Assembly (NCBI GenBank): GCA_049999805.1
Contig: JBNGIO010005494.1
Span: 1-64,000 of the forward strand
Length of the DNA stretch: 64,000 nt
Origin: Folioceros fuciformis
Taxonomy: Eukaryota > Anthocerotophyta > Anthocerotopsida > Anthocerotales
Direction of reading: 5' to 3'
The notes beneath the pieces are model-generated. The model was not told the origin of the DNA. It searched no databases and saw only the letters and a list, made by a program, of their open reading frames with translations. The first letter of the stretch is position 1. Each line of letters begins with the position of its first letter. A program made the position numbers and the translations under genes. Below, one piece after another: positions 21,232 through 33,500 of this stretch.

Positions 21232-24069
21232 TCAGAATGTAATCTTCAATTTCCCTAATTTGACTGAGGTTAAGCAACTCAGGGTAATTATCGGCAACGA
21301 TCTCTGCAACGGGACGGGACGCACATAGAACTCGAAGGATATTTTGAGCTCGTCCATAGGATTGTTCAGCATTAGCAAGGAGCTGTTCAGAACGCAAGCC
21401 CTCACCAGCAAATCCTTGACCTCGTCGTGCTTCTTTCGCAACGTTTTTTCAATCTGAGAAGTAAGCTGGACAATATAGTTATAAAAGCATCTCATGTATA
21501 GACGATTAGAGTCAGGTCTTGCGTCACAAATTCAAGGATAGAGGTCTAAGGCGGACTTACTTGGTTCAACTCTTGTGAGAACTTATCGGCTTGGTCTGCA
21601 GTGTGCGTGCACAGTACTACCAACGTGCTCGGCGAATCAGGCTCTCCTTCTACCATGTACTCAAGAGCTTCGGACTCCTGAGAATCAAGCTGACCCTACA
21701 GCTCATGCAGTGTTCAAAAAGCACCCTCAGTAATGAAACTAAGTCAGCGCACCCCTTACTTGCGGATCCTGTGCAGCCTGGTCGTCAGCCTCGATTGCTT
21801 CTGTGACAAGATTGATGCTCTGCTGAGCATTATCCTGCTGTTGCTGCTCTACAGGCGAGGGATGGAGGACTTCGGGTTCCTGTAAGCATTGAAGCTGAGG
21901 ACATCAGATGCGTCAAGGATGAGCCGTGAAAGGTAATGTAATCAAGGAAACAATCTCACAGGTTTGATGGATGTTGCCATGGAGAGTACGTGCTTCGGAC
22001 TCTGCTGCACCGAACACTTGATATCCTGGTTTAGAGCATTTCAAAATTTAAGATAAACGTGATCCAGCAGACTGAGAACAGCCTATGACTGGGTTGAAGA
22101 GAGGAAAGCCATCACCTGTACCTGCACATCATTTGCATCTCCAGCTAAATTGGCTTCAGAGTTCCTGTCCACAGCAAAATGGATTGACTTGTAGGAAACA
22201 AATGAGGTGAAGTTGAAAGACATCCCATCCCTGATATTACCCGGCAGATTTGACTTTAGAGTTGGAGTTCTTCTTTGGGGAGGCCTCATTATTCACACCG
22301 CCTGAAGTCTTCTGGGCTTCAAGCTAAGTAACATGTAGCACACAAAAAACAATTTTCATAAACCTGCAGACGAGCTGGAGTCACTACTGCAAAGGTGGAA
22401 AGACCTATGGTAGTCTCACCTGAGCTGCTCGTCTCTCCTGCAGCCGAGTATAATATGATGGCCGTCCAGACGTTGCTTGCTCCTGGTCCCGCACCATAAG
22501 TTTTTTTGGCGTTCCAGTTGGCAAACTTGCCCTGGCTGACTGCTTCAGACGTGGCAGGACCGGTTTGCTTACTCTGGGATATAAAACAAAAATTAGGTGT
22601 AAGGTCCTGAGCCCCACAAGTCTCAAGTGATGAGACGAGCAGGCAGCGTCTCCGTCGATACCCAATCATAATTCCACTGCCACGGAGGTTTGCCTCCGCT
22701 GCCTTGGTTTTGTCCACTGTGAACCCAACATCTGCGCCCGACTCCTGTCCCTGTGGCATTTTGTCTGTTCCGAGTTTTTTGCTCGCTTCCGGTTCCTTGA
22801 CACCTGAGGTTGTGGCTCTTTGGGAGCCCTTTCTCTTTCCTCGCAGAGAATCTGTTGAAGGCTTCTGGCATGGGGTATCCTTGACTTCACGTTCCTGAGG
22901 CCCAGTCTTAACCTGCAAAGCTGACTTACCTCCTATTGCAACGGAGAACAATCGACTCTGCTGGTGGCCCTTAGCTTCAGGTACCAGACTGATGGATGTT
23001 AGCTTTAAAGTCACGTTGGTGTCCGCCACGGTCGTACCAGCGCCACGCTTGTTCCGTCCCAGCGTGTCCACTGCTGCTTTCTGTGAACGTAGCGACTGTA
23101 AAACGGGCTCACAGTCCTTCATACGTAATTTCTTCGTTGTGTGAGGAACAAACTGGTTCGGCATTGAACTTGCTTTGGTTATTGCGGCGGTTGCATCGGA
23201 GCTGGAAAACGCGGCAGGACTACAAGCTGGCCTGGATGCACCGGGCAAAGGAGCAGAGCCATCAGATCCGTTCCCTCGAGACTCAAGGATTGCAACCGTG
23301 TCTGGGATTCCAAATTCGATAGGCAAGCTTCGTTCCGCCTGGCGTGGTGTCACTGAAGTCTCTCTGCTCCGATCAACCAGTTCTCCCGATTCACGTTGGA
23401 CGTCCTTAGGAAGAATTCGAGCCCCGTCGGTCCCGTTGTCGGCTGAAGCTTGAGGCATTAGTACAGGCTCATCGGTCCCAGCTGAAGCCTGAGGAATAAT
23501 TCGTGTCTTGTCGGCGGCAGCTGTTGCTTGTGCCTGCACTGGGCTACGGATATCATACTTATCCGAGAAGTCAAATTCCGTCATCGTAGCATCCATGGCA
23601 CCTTCCGGTTCCATCTTCCCGTCGCCAGCCTTAGGTTTATCATCAAACAACATATCCGCATCCTCAATATCCCCCTCTCTTGGAGGGATTGTGCGAGCCA
23701 TGCCTTTCTTCCAAGACTTCTTAACGCTTTTGTCCTTAGCAGTCACAGGTTCCTCACCGAAGGAGGGCATATCAATGTCAAAGGACATGAGCTTGCTGAA
23801 GCCTCCGTCAAAATCGACCTCCATATCCCTGCAACGTGTTCACATACCTGCCGACAGTCAGGTGAATCGTAGACGCCGTAGAGATGGAGATCAGCTAGTA
23901 GACATGCCAGACCCGTAGCCGACTATTCAGATCCCACACATACAGCTTGGACATTTCAAAGTCCTTTTTCGAGGTGGAAGGTCGAGGGTCATCATCGAAG
24001 TCCAAATTCAGATCTGCCTTCATGCTTCTTGGCTTCCATGAAAGGAAATCGTTCTCGAAGCCGTCATCT
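21232..24069 (-). CDS. Uncharacterised acidic plant protein (resembles the At4g18490 family)
   Basis: A multi-exon minus-strand gene. Exon ending at 23944 encodes [20 protein letters not shown] and joins in frame to 23828 with [20 protein letters not shown]. This FLSWK / F-D-x-D-F / SFxxDMPSF pattern resembles, from memory, the plant family of unknown function typified by Arabidopsis At4g18490. A long exon runs to about 22665, Ser/Lys/Asp/Glu-rich and probably disordered. Further exons encode [17 protein letters not shown] (to about 22421), [18 protein letters not shown] (near 22320-22240) and a C-terminal helical piece [20 protein letters not shown] ending at 21232. Low complexity and Lys/Arg clusters suggest a nuclear protein, but no function is claimed. 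The true start is unclear: upstream of 24069 an ATG near 24190 runs into a stop, so a first exon may be missed. Exon borders between 22300 and 21500 are approximate. Confidence 0.6.
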
Positions 24070-24499
24070 GCACAACGAGTACCGATTTCACACCTCGTCG
24101 CAAAACTCGAAATTCAAATGTCACGAAATTGAATCTTGCAACTCCGCTAATCTCCGACCAGAGTTCTTCTCTTGCGCCTGTCTGCCCGACATGTCTGTGA
24201 CCTCCTCAAACTGTTACGCCTTCAGTGGATCAGAATTCTGGAAGGCCGATTATCCGACAATGTGGAGGCACCGGCAGCAGCAAGCACCAAGTGTGTTTAG
24301 ATGTACGTGGAAGCTTGGACAAATAGATTCTGAAAGCGGGCGGGTGCATATGCGTAAAAGTATGGGTAGCGGTCCACCTAACCCGAGCCGCTGAATTTTG
24401 AAGCAGAGCCAAAAGCGGGAAGGAAGGCGAAGGCCGGCAGTGCGAAGCAAAGGAAGCTTGCTTGAAGTGTTAAGCATTTGCCTAGGGTTGTGAGCTGAG
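24070..24499. promoter_or_regulatory. Putative bidirectional promoter between the acidic-protein gene and CASC3
   Basis: The two genes start head to head within about 430 bases, so core promoters and leaders of both must lie here. No TATA element was pinned down. Confidence 0.45.
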
Positions 24500-26923
24500 A
24501 TGGCGTTGCAGGCAGGCACCGAGGCGCCCTCGGACGCCTTGTCGTCGGGCGTGGAAGAAGGAGAGTTCGAGAGTGACAGCGATGGTCCTTCGACCCTGGC
24601 GCCACGGCGGCGGCAGGCCAGCGACGACGAGCCGGAGGAAGAGCGGAGGAGTGAGGTCCCGACCGGGGAGCCCGGGGTGGTAGATGCCACCTCCTCTGTG
24701 GACGATGATGGGGAGCCACGGGGTCCACCTTATTCGGATGATGATGGAGAGCCGCTAGACGATGAGGAGGACGAGGACGAGGGCGGAGTGTTGGTGCCCA
24801 GGAGACGAAGGAAGGGTAGTGATGAGGAGGAGGAGGAGGGGGAGGGGGAGACGGAGGAGGAAGAGGAGGAGGACCAGGAGGGGGCCAGCGTGCGGGAGGG
24901 CTTGCCAGCTGAGCGGAGGAAGGATGGGAATGCGGATGCAGCTGGGAAGGACGCATCTGGGGAGGAGAAGAAGGAGGCGGAACCGTTTGTTGTGCCCACC
25001 GCTGGTGCTTTCTACATGCACGATGATCGGTTTCGCGATAGCGGCGGTGCTCGCCCGAGGTCTGCAGCCGCCCACTGAATTGTGCCGAATTCGTTGGTAA
25101 ACCTTATGGTTTGCTGTCGTGAAGTATTTTTCTCCTCTGGTTTATGGGGAGTTTCGAATGTTGTTGCAGGCGGAGTATAGGTGGGAGGAAGCTGTGGGAA
25201 GCCAAGGATGAAAAACCGTGGGTGCATGATATGTTTGAGGAGATGAGCATTCGGGATGATTCGTATGCTGGGGAGGTATGTCTTGCTGTGCAGCTTGTCT
25301 GCAGATGAAGTTATGTAACAGCCTTGGGCCACGATGATGCAAAGAGGTTGTGACAGACATTGCGTTCCGCTCAGGGATCTCGTCGAGGTGTACGAGGTAC
25401 AGGGCGTGGTCGTGGCCGGGGGAGGGGAAGGGGGAGAGGTGGAAATCGGGTGCCTGGAAATGAAGACACGGCAACGCGGGCTACTCGCAGAGGACGAGGA
25501 CGTGGACGTGGTAGTAATACTGATAGGCGCTCAGACTCGGCCGTCAGCTCAAGTCACTTGTGAGTTTTTTTCTTGTCCACCACGCTGTTGCCTCCACTGA
25601 AATGCGTAACTTGTATCCTGTGCTGAGTGTTTCGCTGAGACATGGTACTGTGCTTTGGGTTTGCTAGACTCCCTGACATGCTTGGTCTGCAATTCAGTGA
25701 TTCAGTGAATGCCAAGGAGGCAACCCCTCCGGTGATTGAGAAGGAGTTGAGCCATGTAATAAGTAAACAGGAGAGCTCCAGTGCTAAGAAACCTTACGGT
25801 GGATCTCACCTGAGCTCTGCCTCGCCTCCCTTTTTCCCATCTGGAGCGCCGCAGCCAAAGTTGGTGAACAGGGAGGAGGGGACCTCTTCTCAGGTTAAGA
25901 GCCACGCCGCTAAGCCTGCCGTTACAGTGAAAGGGTCATCCACCTGGAGTCCCTCTGCATCTGGAGCTGTGTATGTCTCAAAACCTGCAGCATCTGGTGG
26001 GAAAGTGTTGTTGGGAGGTGCGAATCTCCAAAGCAGTGGGGATGTAGGAAGCTCATCTAAACCTGCCCCAAGTTTTCAGCAAGGTGCAAAGCCATATTCA
26101 TCATCTGTTCTTCAACATCAGAATCTGGTGAAGTCTCAGGGTTCTCAAGCAGCAAGCTCTGCCCAGGCTCAGCAGCCTGCAAAAGGTCTGAACACTGCCC
26201 AAGCAACTAGCCAAAGTAGGTCTTCTCAGTCTCAAGCTCAAACACTTCAGTCATCCCAAGGTGTAGGACAACCAGCCCACACTCGAACTCCAGTAAGGAC
26301 GAGTAGCAGTGCTTCAGCAGGCTCATCACACTTGGGTAATAACAGTCGATTCAAGTCTGTAGGTGGAGGGAGAGGTGGTAGAGGTAATAATGTGCAGCTT
26401 GGGAGGGGGCAATTCGTTTTCAGTAACGGAGCTGGCAGTGGTATGCATATTGGAGAACCAGGCTACCCAACGGCACCTGTTGGACCTGGTAAGTTTGCTT
26501 CCATGAATAGGACCTGGTAAGCTTGATGTGTCTTGCATGCGGGTAATGACTTCTAAATATCCTAACATGTCTTTCAACAGTTGCTTTGCAATACGCTGGT
26601 CAGTCACAACCAGGCATGGGAATGCCTGCTGTGGGTATGGCAATGCCGAACTATTCTGGTCAACCACCATATGGGTTTGCGAATTCTGAAGTGACTTGGT
26701 GAGTTCTTGTCCGTTGTGCAATTCACGGATAACAACAGCCGTCTGTGTTTTTCCACTCATGTCACTATTTATGTTCAGGGTTCCTGTGATAGCTCAAGGG
26801 GCTGGCGTTGGTGGTGGTTTTGCATCTCCATTCATAGCTATTGATGGTGCAGCTTCGCCCATGTATTATGCGCAACCTTCCGGACAGCCTGCATCGTATC
26901 GTCCAGCTGGGTCAGTAATATGA
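24500..26923 (+). CDS. CASC3: CASC3/Barentsz (MLN51)-like exon junction complex protein
   Basis: Six in-frame exons: 24500-25059, 25170-25275, 25375-25559, 25698-26488, 26581-26698, 26779-26923, giving 634 residues. The Btz/SELOR domain spans the first exon junction: AFYMHDDRFRDSGGARPR then GGRKLWEAKDEKPWVHDMF, the segment that clamps eIF4A3 and RNA in the exon junction complex. CASC3 stays on spliced mRNA in the cytoplasm and promotes localisation, translation and nonsense-mediated decay. The N-terminal ~150 residues are strongly acidic (runs of Glu and Asp), and exon 3 encodes an Arg-Gly repeat tract (about 20 RG dipeptides). The rest is Ser/Gln/Gly-rich and disordered. The acidic and RG tracts explain long antisense open frames here. 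UPF1, acting in the same pathway, lies 3.6 kb downstream on the other strand. Confidence 0.92.
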
Positions 26924-28918
26924 GCATTTTGAAGGGCTTGATTTGGCGGTTATATGATAGGAGGCTCTAGGTGATCACTTAATTTGATTCATTCACTACT
27001 ACTGGATATCTGTACCGTACCGTACGTTAGAATCTAGGAAACTGTACAAATTGTGCTATCGGTCCTGTCGATGCTGCTTTGTAAAGCCAGCATTGTGACG
27101 TAAACATGTGAAGCTGCGCTTTTAGAATCCTCACCCTGAAGAATGTCGGATTTAGAAATTGAGGGTCAAAAACCATTTACATGATGCCTCGTGTGAACAG
27201 AATGGGAGAACCGATGACTGGCTCAAAGCTTTGGAAACCACCTCCTAGCTCAGGTTAGATTCTGCCAGGTCATTTGAGCAATTTTAATAACATTGTAATT
27301 TGTAACTTGAACCAAGTGCCTAACTCGGTAAATTCGTGGCAACCTCCGATCGATCCCTCGAGAATACGTATTGCAAGACCTCTAAATGTCTTTAGCTTGT
27401 GATCCGTCACTTTGATCTGTAGAGCTTGGAACTGATGAATTCGGGCAACGCCAAAGCAAGGCTCGCAGGTTTGTCTTAAATGATTGCTGGTCTCACTTGA
27501 TTTGCAAACCTGAAAGACTGGTCTGAGGTGTTCGTCTTTGGTTATGTGTGGATCTGAATAAAGTTGTCGCAATTTTGCACTCAATCTATTTTGTTTTTCT
27601 GGTGACCGAAAATCTTCTGTATAATTTGTGAGCAGATATTCAGAAATGAATTTTGGGCACTGAGTCGACACATTGGGAAGGCCTGGTTTCCAGAGAACTC
27701 GAGGTCTTGAAAAGTTGCCGCGCCCTCGCTTCAGGTTCGCACGTCGTTCCCCTTGTAGGTGGGAGAGACGCTGTAAATTTGATGAACCCCCCACTGATGT
27801 ACTGGCATGGATGTGTGATAGGGGCCAAGTTATCTTGGTGGCCATGGATCTTTGGATTGCGTAAGTTATGATGGTGGCCATGTATTTGTGTTGGGAACGG
27901 TCTAAGCTCCGCCGGTGACCGGTTACCAGATTACCGGCAGCTTGCCGGTTGCAAGTTGGTGACGTTGCTGGCAGGCTCTTGAAGTGTGCTGGTTGCAAGC
28001 AACAGCCAAGTTGTCTTAGGGCTGGTATGCATGGGTCCATCTCCCAAGAAGCATTTGAAGACCTACAAAGTCCTTGCCAGGGCTCGCGATCCCAATGGAT
28101 AAGCTTGAAGAGACTCTTGGGGGAATTATTTCGTAACAAACTATGTGCCACATTGATGAACAGCAAGGGACTTGCTATCTAGTCAATGGCTGTGCAAAAT
28201 TCTTCCCTCCGTCGGTACTTATTTCCACTCCATTGCTAAGCATGTCCTGAAGGTTTCCAGATGACTTTAGCATATGTCACGGATCTAGCTATGGTTCCGC
28301 TTAGCTCGACTGGAGACTGTAACATTGGATCAAACTGGTTCAATTCCCTTTGGTTTCGTTTGTCATGGAAGCAGACAATTTCCCATCTTAAACGGTCCCT
28401 GTACGTCGTTCACCTCCGAGTTTTTCTGCCATGCCTAATGTTCCATGCAATTCTTGTTGTGAATTTTCACACAGTTCAACCCAGGAAAATGCCTTTCTCC
28501 ATCTGAGAACGGAGGGACTGCACGGTGCCTCCTCTGACCGGGTAGAAGGAGCCGTAGGACAGCTGCCACCATCGCACGACTACTAACCGCAAAAGTGACC
28601 GGGTTGGTGTGTGCACTGCAGAGACTGCAATATGCCGACCTCGGCCCCACCCTTGCTCTCTGATTGCAACTTTTGGGAAGGAATCACGTCACAAACCTCG
28701 CAAATTGCAGCCAATGCCGACCTACAAAACTGGCTGACCAATGCGTCCCGCCGTGCGAGCTCATGTCCTCCCTGTTGGGGATCTGCCGAGAGCGTGGCTA
28801 GCCTCATCACGCCGGAGCTTGTCCCTCTGTTCCGTGTCTGGAAGTAGACAGGTTTTGTGCTTGAGGCTAATTTCCCGTGTTACTCGAGATCTTAGATTTC
28901 GGCTTGCGTCACAGCAGC
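26924..28918. other. Intergenic region holding an orphan reading frame
   Basis: Begins with the CASC3 3' untranslated region. It contains one long minus-strand frame (27270-28166, listed separately) and otherwise short frames. No RNA gene or transposon end was recognised. Confidence 0.4.
27270..28166 (-). CDS. Orphan open reading frame of 298 codons, function unknown
   Basis: An uninterrupted minus-strand frame of this length is unexpected at this base composition (about 46% GC), yet the translation shows no recognisable domain, signal peptide or membrane segment. It is basic and rich in Ser, Leu, Arg and His, as antisense or non-coding translations often are. Its DNA includes inverted and direct repeats of CCGGT (27910-27950). 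It lies between the CASC3 3' region and the DMP gene. Could be a lineage-specific gene, a degenerate transposon piece or chance. Confidence 0.2.
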   Translation of the reverse strand: MLFINVAHSLLRNNSPKSLFKLIHWDREPWQGLCRSSNASWEMDPCIPALRQLGCCLQPAHFKSLPATSPTCNRQAAGNLVTGHRRSLDRSQHKYMATIITYAIQRSMATKITWPLSHIHASTSVGGSSNLQRLSHLQGERRANLKRGRGNFSRPRVLWKPGLPNVSTQCPKFISEYLLTNYTEDFRSPEKQNRLSAKLRQLYSDPHITKDEHLRPVFQVCKSSETSNHLRQTCEPCFGVARIHQFQALQIKVTDHKLKTFRGLAIRILEGSIGGCHEFTELGTWFKLQITMLLKLLK

Positions 28919-29596
28919 ATGTCAGCAGCAGAGAGCTTGACCACGCCTCTGGTGGATGGCACCAGCACATCATCGCAAAAGCCATGGGAACCGGCGTCCG
29001 GTTCCACTGTGGTGGCCACTGGATTCACAGCAGACGAGCTGGCGGAGCTGGAGGAGGAGACACAGGCCATCAAGACTTTCAACCAGGCATTCAGCGGCAC
29101 AGCCAATCTGGCAAACCTGCTGCCTACCGGCTCCTTTCTCACCTTTCAGATCCTTTCCCCGATCGTCACCAACTCGGGAGGCTGCTCGAACATTATCTTC
29201 ACCATTCTCACCTCCGTGCTGCTAGCACTCTGCGGTGGCTCAGCTTTCGTCCTCTCGCTCTCCGATTCGTTCCAGGCCACCAACGGCAAGGTGTACTACG
29301 GCCTCGTTATGCCCTACGGCTTGTGGTCCCCTTTCGTCAAGGGGGGGAGGATAGTGAGCAAAAAATACGCCCTGACGTTCTTGGATGTGGTGCACGCCGT
29401 GTTATCGATGCTGGTGTTCGGCACCAGCACGCTGCTCACGGAAAACGTCCGTACGTGTTTCTACCCGGACGTTTCACCGTTGGTGTATAATCTCGTGCCT
29501 GTCACGGTAGGATTCTTCATTTCCTTGTTTTTCATTTTCTATCCGACGACCAGACACGGTATCGGTTATCCCGTAGTAGCTGCCATCGTGAGATGA
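28919..29596 (+). CDS. DMP: DUF679 membrane protein (DMP family)
   Basis: An intronless 225-residue frame, the usual size and gene structure for DMP genes. After a variable N terminus (MSAAESLTTPLVDG) come four hydrophobic segments: about residues 59-80 (ANLLPTGSFLTFQILSPIVT), 86-112 (IIFTILTSVLLALCGGSAF), 148-170 (FLDVVHAVLSMLVFGTSTLL) and 187-207 (LVPVTVGFFISLFFIFYPT). The conserved TGSFLTFQILSP and YPTTRHGIGYPV signatures of DUF679 are present. DMPs reside in ER, tonoplast or plasma membrane; Arabidopsis DMP8/DMP9 act in gamete fusion and others in senescence-linked membrane remodelling. Which subgroup this belongs to cannot be told here. An in-frame ATG at 28877 would add 14 residues; I prefer 28919 because it fits the family's N terminus. 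Confidence 0.92.
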   Translation: MSAAESLTTPLVDGTSTSSQKPWEPASGSTVVATGFTADELAELEEETQAIKTFNQAFSGTANLANLLPTGSFLTFQILSPIVTNSGGCSNIIFTILTSVLLALCGGSAFVLSLSDSFQATNGKVYYGLVMPYGLWSPFVKGGRIVSKKYALTFLDVVHAVLSMLVFGTSTLLTENVRTCFYPDVSPLVYNLVPVTVGFFISLFFIFYPTTRHGIGYPVVAAIVR

Positions 29597-30540
29597 CGGA
29601 AAGGTACCACGGCTTATGGATTTGATATCTTTTGTGCACTGTGTGCTAAATTTGTCTCGAGAACGATTGTTCATTTAGGAGCTATTATACTGTTCAAAAC
29701 ACCAAAAGGAGGCCAAGACAAGGCATAGTCATGACAACAGACCGGATCTTTTCAACTTCAAAACTCTCTACACTGCACCCGCCCTGACTGAGTGAGGCAA
29801 GCCAGTGCCAAGTCATTACAAAAGAAAGGACGCTAACTGCAATACATACGGAAAGAGGAAATTCACAATATTCAGTTTACTACAGAGGGGACCTACCGAA
29901 ACACCCTCTTCCGAGTGTCTCCCAGCACAGGCCGGAATTCTCTTGCAGAAAGTCATGCCGTTGATGGGGTGAGGACACGTTCACTCTTGATCCGGTCCAT
30001 ATACGCTCTGCATAGAACACTCGACCCCACCGAATTGGTCATACCGCAGCAGAGTTGCCCTCCTCCCACAAACATTTCTTCTTCCAGAACTGAGCTCCGA
30101 GAGACCATAGCAGAATGAAGGGTGCAGCTGCAGATGGTCAGAGCTCCTCTGCTTCAAGGCGCTGTACAGAAGAGCAGAAATTGAAGATCACAGATTCACA
30201 TCCATGCAGAGCGGGCAAACATGCTCAAAAATCTTGGCCAGCCCCGTTCGCCAACATCTAGGGATGCACAATCACCTCGCCGCTCCATCTCAAGTGTCTT
30301 GAAACGTGGAACCTTCTCATCTTGTCCAAAACCTCGTCACTCTTCGCCCCCAAATAATGACATGGCACAGCTTCCTTTGACAGTTACCCACAACTGCTTG
30401 TGGAACGATTGCTTTGCAAGCCAACCAGACAAAACTGTGTTTTCACAAACATGAAATGACATATCCAGGGGAGGTTAATATGCAGTGCTTTCAGGAAGCA
30501 ACGACATACCCATGATACCAGTCCAGATCCTCGAACCAAG
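29597..30540. other. Convergent intergenic region between DMP and UPF1
   Basis: Both genes end here, so it should contain their 3' untranslated regions. A plus-strand frame of 77 codons at 30221-30454 has no recognisable motif. Nothing else was seen. Confidence 0.4.
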
Positions 30541-33500
30541 TTACCCATTGTAGTGGCGCCTCTGATGCTGTGATGCTTGCTGCTGCTGCTGATTTAGAGG
30601 TTGTGTCAACTGAGTGAAAGGCTGAGTATAGATGGGTGCGACCATGCCCTGAGATTGCAATGGACCTCCTAGTCCATAGTGACTTTGTGTTGCTGGTCCA
30701 TCCTGAGTTCGATCACTAAATCCCACTTGGGTAAACAAGCCTTGAGAGTTATGAGACAAAAAATCCTGTGAACTGAACTCATTGCCCCCTGGAGGCAGGG
30801 CATATCCCCCCTGTGAATTCTGTGTGATAAAATCACCAGCGTACGCACCCTGACTTCCCTGTGTCACATAGTCAACCCCATACCCACCTTGGGTTGAGAA
30901 TTCTGGAACGGTGTAAGCCACATGAGAACCCTGAGACTTGAAATCATCTCCCAAAAAGTCCTGTGACATTCCACCGAGCGGAAACCCATCTCGAAGATTT
31001 TGACTTAAACCCTGCGACTGCATCTGCGTCATAGGACCTTGCTGNNNNNNNNNNNNNNNNNNNNNNNNNNNNNNNNNNNNNNNNNNNNNNNNNNNNNNNN
31101 NNNNNNNNNNNNNNNNNNNNNNNNNNNNNNNNNNNNNNNNNNNNCTGTGTCAAAGGACCACCACCAGATTGGCTGCCAAGCCCGTCAATGCCTGCAAAGC
31201 TAAAGGCAGAGCCAAGATTTGCATGCTGCTGAGCTGCTTGATGATGCAGGTGCCCTCCAATGGGACCGCCAGTGCTGCCTCTTCCAGTTCCAAAGCCCCG
31301 GCTCCCAGACTGGGGAACTTGGGGAACGCCACCAACAGGCCCGTGCACACCCCCACGAGCAGGAATAGCATAAGGTTGCATATGAGGAGCACCAGGGAAA
31401 GCTGGATGTGGAATTCTTGCAGCGGACAATCCATGGGGAAGGCCAGACTTGTGCCCACCATTAGCCATTCCAAAAGGCATGTAGCTGTTGCCACGTCCTC
31501 GGCCCCTTCTGTCTGGAAATCCTGCACCACTGGCATTGTTTGCAGCGGGAACAGGCACAAAGCCTTCACCTGGCCCTAACGCAGGTGCACCTCCTGGATA
31601 CACGCGCCTGTCACTGTAAATCTTTTTAGGCTTTTGGAACTGAACCATGCTCTGCTTCAGGTTGTTGAGAGGGCCTTCCACCAAACACTCATGTTCCTTG
31701 TAGTGCGACAACAAGCTGTTCCAGAGAGGCTGCTTGCTCAGCACCTTTGGATTTCCAAGAATAACAATGCCATACCGCGCGCGAGTCAGAGCTACATTCA
31801 AACGGCGAGGATCATTAAGAAAACCTATGCCCTGATGCTCATTGCTCCTTACGCAAGACAGTATGATGAAGTCTTTCTCCCTCCCCTGAAAAGAATCTAC
31901 ACTAGCAACCTCGATCTCCTTATAAAGCTGTTGGCGTAAAGAGCCATTTCTAGCCATGTGGTTCACAATGTAGGCCCGTTGCCCTTCATATGGAGTGATG
32001 ACTCCGATCTGACCTGGGTTGACACCGCTCTTCAAGAAAGTACTCACAATTTTCTCCACATTTGCAGCCTCTGTTCTATTTAAATAAGACGTACCACTAG
32101 CACTGATCTCTTCCTGACCCATCTGCACATAAAAGAACATGGGTTTGTTCGGCACGGGCCAGGGAAAATCTATCCCGGATGTCAGCCTCTCATTCATTCC
32201 AACCCCATTCTGCAAAGTCCCTTCGTAAAAACTGTTGGAAGGAAATTCAGACAAATTTGGGTGCATTCTGTATTGCACCTGCAAACGAATGGGTTTAACA
32301 CCCAGCAGTACGAGCCTCTCAAACAATGACTGAGCAAGACCAGCACGCGCAGCCTTCTTGCACATGATAACAGGCCCCAACTGACAATGATCCCCCACCA
32401 ACACGACCTGCTTCGCTCCTAAAACCAAAGGTATGAGACACTCGGGCTCAGTAGCTTGAGTTGACTCATCAATCAGAACCTGACGAAACCGAAAGTTGGA
32501 CAACCTCGGGTCTCCTGCTCCAACACACGTGCAGCAAATGACATCCGCACTCTGAGCTATCTCTCGTTCAGTTGCTCTCTTCAATGCCTTGTACTTCTTC
32601 TCATCGGAACTCGACAGCTCACCCTGTTCATCTTTCAAGAGCTGCAGCTTGTGAAGTTCACTTTTCTCAGAAGTATCTAGATGCCTGACCTGATAGTGCA
32701 GTGTCAAATGCTCGACAGGAGAGCTCACAGCTTCCCTTGACTTGGCACACAACCTCACCACCTTCAACCCTGTTGCACTGATCTTCTCAGCAAGCTGATC
32801 CACGGCCACATTGCTTGGAGCGCAAACAAGAACCTGTCCCTGGCCTTGCTTAGCCAGATGATACACAATTGCAGCGGAAGTGACGGTCTTTCCCGTGCCT
32901 GGTGGGCCCTGGATCAGACTAACTGGCTTCTGAAGTACACTCTTCACTGCAAACACCTGGGAAACATTCAACTCTGGGATTCCAGGAGCCCCAAAGCGTC
33001 TGGGCAATGTACTCCTTACAGTCTGAGACTCGATCTCATGGCCCAACAGCCTGTGATATATATACCCACTAACACTAGTCTCATCAACAGCAAAGGTCTT
33101 CATAGCTACTTGCATGCGATCAAAGCTTGTACTTTTCCACACGAAGTCAACGCTGAAGTTGTGGTTGACATCAATGGGAACGTTCTGGCTGGCACGAAGC
33201 TCTAACGCTACCTCCTCTTGGGCTGTGAGCTTGATGACATGCCCAACAGACTGCCAGGCACCATGAGTTCCATCTCCAGCACAACGGAGCCGCAACTCAT
33301 CACCTGGAACTAAACGCAGTTCATTATCCTCCTTGGGGAAGACGAAGTAGGCAACGCGTTTCTTGTTCAACCCTACATCCCATCTAACTGTGATATTATC
33401 CTTGCTCTGGGACTCTTTCATCATCTTATCATAGTCAGCCTCCAGCTTGACTAATGGCCCAAACACATTCTGATATTGATAAGCATCTTCATACTTGAAA

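Noticed and set aside
24378-25100. Long minus-strand and third-frame Pro/Ser-rich or Arg-rich frames
   Set aside because: They are shadows of the Glu/Asp-rich CASC3 N terminus; GAG/GAC repeats read in other frames stay open.
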